Source: Ruminiclostridium sp. (GTDB lineage Bacteria; Bacillota; Clostridia; Oscillospirales; Oscillospiraceae). From it: DNA of 7,799 nucleotides. Position 1 is the first letter of the stretch, and each line of letters starts with the position of its first letter. The notes beneath the pieces are model-generated. The model saw only the letters and a list, made by a program, of their open reading frames with translations. It searched no databases and was not told the origin of the DNA. The stretch covers positions 1 to 7,799 of the forward strand of contig JAFZEB010000091.1 of NCBI GenBank assembly GCA_017560855.1, written 5' to 3'. The translations under genes and the position numbers were made by a program. This document shows, piece after piece, positions 5,165 to 7,799 of this stretch.

Positions 5165-6547
5165 TCAGGACTCTTCGTCCTGCTTGCGCTGTTCTTCCTG
5201 TTCCGCATGCTCCCGCACATTCTTGTGGAGGGCAATGAACTTACTGTTCTTAAATGCATCCTTGGGAAGGGGACGGTCCAGCCAGGCCCGGAACTGGGCC
5301 CAGTAACTGTTGTCGCCCTTGACCAGGGGATAGAACTGGATGCGCTTTGGCTCCGTATAGTGGAGGGTGCCGTCCTCATCGATGCCCGAGACATTGATAT
5401 AGTCCTGGGTGGCCTTGGGCAGGTCTTTTTTGCCCAGCTTGGCATTGATGAACTCCCGCAGCAGATAATAGAAGGAGGCGAAGAGGGGCACGCCCAGAAG
5501 CATTCCCCAGAACCCCATGAGATGGTTGAAGAGCAGCAGGGAGAAGAGGACCCAGAAGGCGGGAAGGCCCGTGGAGTCACCCAGGATCTTGGGGCCGATG
5601 ATGTTGCCGTCCACCTGCTGCAGGATCAGGATGAAGATGATGAAGACCAAGCACTTGGCGGGGTTGGTCAGCAACAGCAGAATGGCCGAGGGGATGGCAC
5701 CAAAGAAGGGGCCGAAGACCGGGATGATGTTGGTGATGCCCACGATGAGACTGATGATCATGGTGTAGGGCATGTTCAGGATGGACAGGGAGATAAAACA
5801 GAGGATGCCGATGATGAGGGAGTCCAGCAGCTTGCCGGAAACGAAACCGCCAAAGATGCGGTTGATGACACGCACATGCTTGAGGATGGTGTCACAGGTG
5901 CTGCGGTTCTTGCACACGGCAAAGAGGAACTTTTTGGACTGGCCCACGAACTGGTCACGGCTCATGAGCACATAGACCATGACGATGATGCCGATGACGA
6001 AGTTCAAAAGGCCCTTGGCCAGGTCCACCACACGGGTAAGCAGGTCGGTCAGGGTGTTCACTGCATCGCCTTGGAGCCAGGTGGCAAAACTGTTGGTGAG
6101 CTTTACGGAGAGTTCTTTCAGGAAATCCGCCGACTGTCCCTGGGCTTCTATGAACTTGGACAGTTCGTTGAAGGTGCTTCGGATCATCCAGGGCAGATCC
6201 TGGATCAGGGCAGGCAGGTTGGCGGCCAGCTCAGGGACGATGAAGTAGATGAACATGACGATCAACGTGATGAGCACCAGGGTGGCAAAGCCGGTGGACA
6301 TGGTCCGGGCGGCTTTCTTACTCACTTTGTGGTAGAGCAGGAAATGCTCGGCAAATCGAGCCACCGGGTAGAGCAGATAGGCCATGACACAGCCCAAAAC
6401 AATGGCCCGAAGGGCACCGGCAATGCCGCTGAGTCCGGCCAGTACAGTGCCGATATTCAGCATGACCTGAGCGGCAAAGAAGAGGATCACAAAGCCGATC
6501 AGGATCACCAGAATGTATTGGATCAGCTTTTTAATGGGGAGTTTCAA
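5165..6547 (-). CDS. AI-2E family (PerM/YdbI-like) membrane transporter
   Basis: This 460-residue polytopic protein belongs to the AI-2E/UPF0118 family. Members include TqsA, linked to autoinducer-2 export, and others linked to Na+/H+ exchange; most have no known substrate. Helices lie near 10-30, 40-62, 84-105, 180-196, 240-256, 260-280, 283-294, 297-313 and 328-365. The soluble region between helices 3 and 4 (about 106-178) is typical of the family. The most conserved block is clear: GGFVSGKLLDSLIIG (233-247), GITNIIPVFGPFFGAIP (270-286), LQQVDGNIIGPKILG (309-323) and GMLLGVPLFA (348-357). A charged cytoplasmic tail of about 95 residues (366-460) ends in a Glu/Gln/Lys-rich stretch and is longer than usual. 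The TTG start is backed by a strong ribosome binding site; no better start exists downstream. It is the first gene of the operon. Substrate is unknown, and the family name should not be read as AI-2 export. Confidence 0.93.
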   Translation of the reverse strand: MKLPIKKLIQYILVILIGFVILFFAAQVMLNIGTVLAGLSGIAGALRAIVLGCVMAYLLYPVARFAEHFLLYHKVSKKAARTMSTGFATLVLITLIVMFIYFIVPELAANLPALIQDLPWMIRSTFNELSKFIEAQGQSADFLKELSVKLTNSFATWLQGDAVNTLTDLLTRVVDLAKGLLNFVIGIIVMVYVLMSRDQFVGQSKKFLFAVCKNRSTCDTILKHVRVINRIFGGFVSGKLLDSLIIGILCFISLSILNMPYTMIISLIVGITNIIPVFGPFFGAIPSAILLLLTNPAKCLVFIIFILILQQVDGNIIGPKILGDSTGLPAFWVLFSLLLFNHLMGFWGMLLGVPLFASFYYLLREFINAKLGKKDLPKATQDYINVSGIDEDGTLHYTEPKRIQFYPLVKGDNSYWAQFRAWLDRPLPKDAFKNSKFIALHKNVREHAEQEEQRKQDEES

Positions 6548-6554
6548 AAAGGGG

Positions 6555-6562
6555 CCTCCTTT
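6555..6562 (-). promoter_or_regulatory. Ribosome binding site fixing the TTG start of the AI-2E family gene
   Basis: On the minus strand this reads AAAGGAGG, with 7 nt between its GGAGG core and the TTG at 6547-6545. No ATG or GTG lies at a suitable distance, so the TTG is the start. A GC-rich stretch just upstream in the leader (CCGCC 6570-6574, GGCGG 6575-6579 and 6585-6589) could form small competing hairpins. Confidence 0.87.
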
Positions 6563-6621
6563 CGGGGTGCCGCCGGCGGGAACAGGCGGTCGAGCCTCAC
6601 GAGTTCACTATTTAATAATAT

Positions 6622-6650
6622 AGTATAGCAAAGGGAAGAGCGGCTGGCAA
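6622..6650 (-). promoter_or_regulatory. Promoter of the AI-2E/membrane protein/lysozyme operon
   Basis: On the minus strand TTGCCA (6650-6645, 4 of 6) is followed by a 17-nt spacer and TATACT (6627-6622, 5 of 6). Transcription should start near 6615, giving a leader of about 68 nt before the TTG start. It is oriented away from the nfeD promoter, and its -35 box is about 80 nt from the nfeD -35 box, so the region 6651-6730 separates the two. Confidence 0.75.
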
Positions 6651-6713
6651 GTGGTAGGAAACATTTGGTAAAAATTCCTTGCACTAAAGAGGAAAACACT
6701 GTGAAATTGTGGC

Positions 6714-6725
6714 TTTCTGCAGAAA
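6714..6725. repeat. 12-bp perfect palindrome upstream of the nfeD promoter
   Basis: TTTCTGCAGAAA is self-complementary with no loop and ends 5 nt before the nfeD -35 box. Its position suits an activator or repressor dimer site, but a 12-bp palindrome in AT-rich spacer DNA can also arise by chance. Confidence 0.35.
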
Positions 6726-6730
6726 AACTA

Positions 6731-6759
6731 TTGCGCCCTTTCCGAATCTATGTTACAAT
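6731..6759 (+). promoter_or_regulatory. Promoter of the nfeD-stomatin operon, extended -10
   Basis: The -35 box is TTGCGC (6731-6736, 3 of 6). A 17-nt spacer leads to TACAAT (6754-6759, 5 of 6), with TG at 6751-6752 giving TGtTACAAT, an extended -10 that compensates for the weak -35. The predicted start is near 6766, inside the adjoining inverted repeat, with a leader of about 51 nt. Confidence 0.78.
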
Positions 6760-6776
6760 ACTTACAAAAGTAAGTA
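6759..6776. promoter_or_regulatory. Operator-like inverted repeat over the nfeD transcription start
   Basis: TACTTAC (6759-6765) and GTAAGTA (6770-6776) are perfect inverted arms around AAAA. The repeat begins at the last base of the -10 box and covers the predicted transcription start, the classic place for a repressor. With so few GC pairs the RNA hairpin would be weak, and only the right part would be transcribed, so a protein-binding DNA site is the more likely reading. The TTAC/GTAA half-sites loosely recall HxlR-type operators, but I cannot assign a regulator. Confidence 0.5.
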
Positions 6777-6800
6777 AACCGATGTGTAAATTGACAGAGA

Positions 6801-6807
6801 AGGGAGG
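6801..6807 (+). promoter_or_regulatory. Ribosome binding site deciding the nfeD start
   Basis: AGGGAGG directly abuts the ATG at 6808, leaving no spacer, so that ATG cannot be used efficiently. The next in-frame start, GTG at 6817, sits 9 nt downstream of the site, an ideal distance. The ATG at 6829 would be 21 nt away, too far. Confidence 0.8.
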
Positions 6808-6816
6808 ATGCGGACT

Positions 6817-7260
6817 GTGAATTATCCCATGTTATGGCTGGTCCTGCTCATCGCCTTTGCCGGGATCGAAGGAGCCACTGCAGGCCTGATCTCCATCTGG
6901 TTCTGTGCTGGCAGTCTGGTGGCTCTGTTTTCTGCCTGGCTGGGTGCGGGACTTATGGTGCAGATCGGCCTGTTTGCCATCGTGTCCGTCCTGACCATGG
7001 CCATCCTTCGGCCCATGGCAGGGAAGTGGATCCAGCCCGCCCCGGAAAAGACCAACGCAGACCGGATCCTGGATGCCGATGCCATGGTCATTGAGACCAT
7101 TAACAACATCGAGGCCTCCGGGCAGATCAAAGTGGGCGGTGCCATCTGGACCGCACGCTCCGCCGATGGGGAAGTCATCCCTGTGGGTACTTTGGTCCGG
7201 GTAGAACGAATCGAAGGTGTCAAAGCCATGGTGATCCCCATGGAGAAAGGAACGGTGTAA
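6817..7260 (+). CDS. NfeD family membrane protein (short form)
   Basis: This is a 147-residue protein of the short NfeD type: membrane helices followed by an OB-fold domain, without the ClpP-like protease domain of long NfeD proteins. Helices lie at about 4-18, 21-41 and 46-65. The linker TNADRI (79-84) and the segment GQIKVGGAIWTARSADG (102-118), then IPVGTLVRVERIEG (121-134), follow the usual OB-domain pattern. This includes the G-x-V-x-x-x-G-x-x-W-x-A core. NfeD partners stomatin-type SPFH proteins and is thought to help assemble or organise them in membrane microdomains. The SPFH gene starts 3 nt after its stop, which confirms the pairing. GTG is chosen over the ATG at 6808 because of the ribosome binding site position. 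Confidence 0.9.
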   Translation: MNYPMLWLVLLIAFAGIEGATAGLISIWFCAGSLVALFSAWLGAGLMVQIGLFAIVSVLTMAILRPMAGKWIQPAPEKTNADRILDADAMVIETINNIEASGQIKVGGAIWTARSADGEVIPVGTLVRVERIEGVKAMVIPMEKGTV

Positions 7261-7263
7261 CAT

Positions 7264-7799
7264 ATGTTAGCGAAAATCACTCTGGTCCTGTTCATCATTG
7301 TCATCCTGGTCGTCCTGGCCACCTCCATCCGGGTGGTCCAGCAGTCCCGTGCATACGTCATCGAGCGTCTGGGTGCTTTCCAGGCGGTGTGGGGCGTGGG
7401 CCTGCATTTCAAGATCCCCTTCATTGACCAGGTCCGGAAGAAGGTCTCTCTGAAGGAGCAGGTGGCCGACTTCCCGCCCCAGCCTGTCATCACCAAGGAC
7501 AACGTCACCATGCAGATCGACACGGTTCTGTACTTCCAGATCACCGACCCTAAACTCTACGCCTACGGCGTGGAGAACCCCATGAACGCCATTGAAAACC
7601 TGACGGCTACCACCCTGCGTAACATCATCGGCGAGCTGGAACTGGACCAGTCCCTCACCTCCCGTGATGTGATCAACGCCCGGATGCGGAGCATCCTGGA
7701 CGAGGCCACCGATCCCTGGGGCATCAAGGTCAACCGTGTGGAGCTGAAGAACATCCTGCCGCCCCGTGACATCCAGAACGCCATGGAGAAGCAGATGCG
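7264..7799 (+). CDS. SPFH/band-7 protein (stomatin/prohibitin-like, QmcA type), 3' end outside window
   Basis: The frame is open from ATG 7264 to the window edge, giving 178 codons and part of a 179th. A single N-terminal helix (about 4-22) anchors the protein in the membrane. The band-7 domain follows: QQSRAYVIERLGAFQ (26-40), GLHFKIPFID (46-55), DNVTMQIDTVLYFQITDP (79-96), LRNIIGELELDQSLTSRD (118-135) and the characteristic ILPPRDIQNAMEKQM (164-178). The coiled-coil that normally follows is cut off. Such proteins form large membrane-bound oligomers that scaffold membrane domains and can regulate FtsH-type proteolysis. AAAGGAA (7246-7252) lies 11 nt before the start. The 3-nt gap from nfeD indicates a two-gene operon under the same promoter. 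Confidence 0.95.
   Translation, partial: MLAKITLVLFIIVILVVLATSIRVVQQSRAYVIERLGAFQAVWGVGLHFKIPFIDQVRKKVSLKEQVADFPPQPVITKDNVTMQIDTVLYFQITDPKLYAYGVENPMNAIENLTATTLRNIIGELELDQSLTSRDVINARMRSILDEATDPWGIKVNRVELKNILPPRDIQNAMEKQM

Noticed and set aside
4607..6628. 673-codon plus-strand open frame as a gene
   Set aside because: It is exactly antisense and codon-aligned to two well-supported genes, has no recognisable domain, and its Gly/Asp/Glu/Gln/His-rich composition is that of reversed membrane-protein codons.
6791..6796. Perfect TTGACA as a -35 box for nfeD
   Set aside because: Nothing like a -10 box lies 16-18 nt downstream. That position falls on the ribosome binding site and start codon; the promoter at 6731-6759 fits better.
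6548..6816. Small gene or RNA in the longest intergenic gap
   Set aside because: The region is accounted for by two divergent promoters, their leaders and two palindromes; no tRNA-like, terminator-like or ribosome-binding-site-led open frame was seen between them.

Overview
The window is a stretch of ordinary bacterial chromosome with nine protein-coding genes packed on both strands (order + + - + - - - + +). Codon third positions are GC-rich, Shine-Dalgarno sites are strong (AAAGGAGG type), three of the seven starts that can be chosen are GTG or TTG, and there is an SLH-anchored GH25 lysozyme. This suggests a GC-rich member of the Clostridia, probably an Oscillospiraceae/Ruminococcaceae-like gut anaerobe. 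That placement is an inference from style and gene content, not from a marker gene.

Layout. Positions 1-819 hold the 3' half of glutaminyl-tRNA synthetase (glnS), cut by the window edge. An 8-helix membrane protein of unknown function (952-1767) follows behind its own strong promoter. It converges on a thiamine pyrophosphokinase (1808-2425, minus), and the two share a bidirectional terminator (1778-1806). The kinase is divergent from a HAD-family phosphatase (2544-3197, plus), with 118 nt between them. The phosphatase converges on a three-gene minus-strand operon across a second bidirectional terminator (3201-3238).

The operon is transcribed from a promoter at 6622-6650. It encodes an AI-2E family (PerM/YdbI-like) membrane protein (5165-6547), a 184-residue membrane protein (4592-5146) and a secreted SLH-GH25 lysozyme (3237-4583). 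The genes are 18 nt and 8 nt apart, so they are very likely co-transcribed. Divergent from this operon is an NfeD-stomatin pair: NfeD (6817-7260) and an SPFH/band-7 protein (7264 to the window end, truncated). Together they form the familiar membrane-organising module. Their promoter has an extended -10 element overlapped by an 18-bp palindrome that looks like an operator.

No tRNA, rRNA, riboswitch, CRISPR array, insertion sequence or phage gene was seen. No intergenic stretch exceeds 300 nt; the longest is the divergent regulatory region at 6548-6816. I found no convincing new system. The items most worth a second look are the operator-like palindrome before nfeD, the AI-2E/membrane protein/lysozyme operon, two unrecognised membrane proteins, and the long antisense open frames, which have a simple codon-bias explanation.
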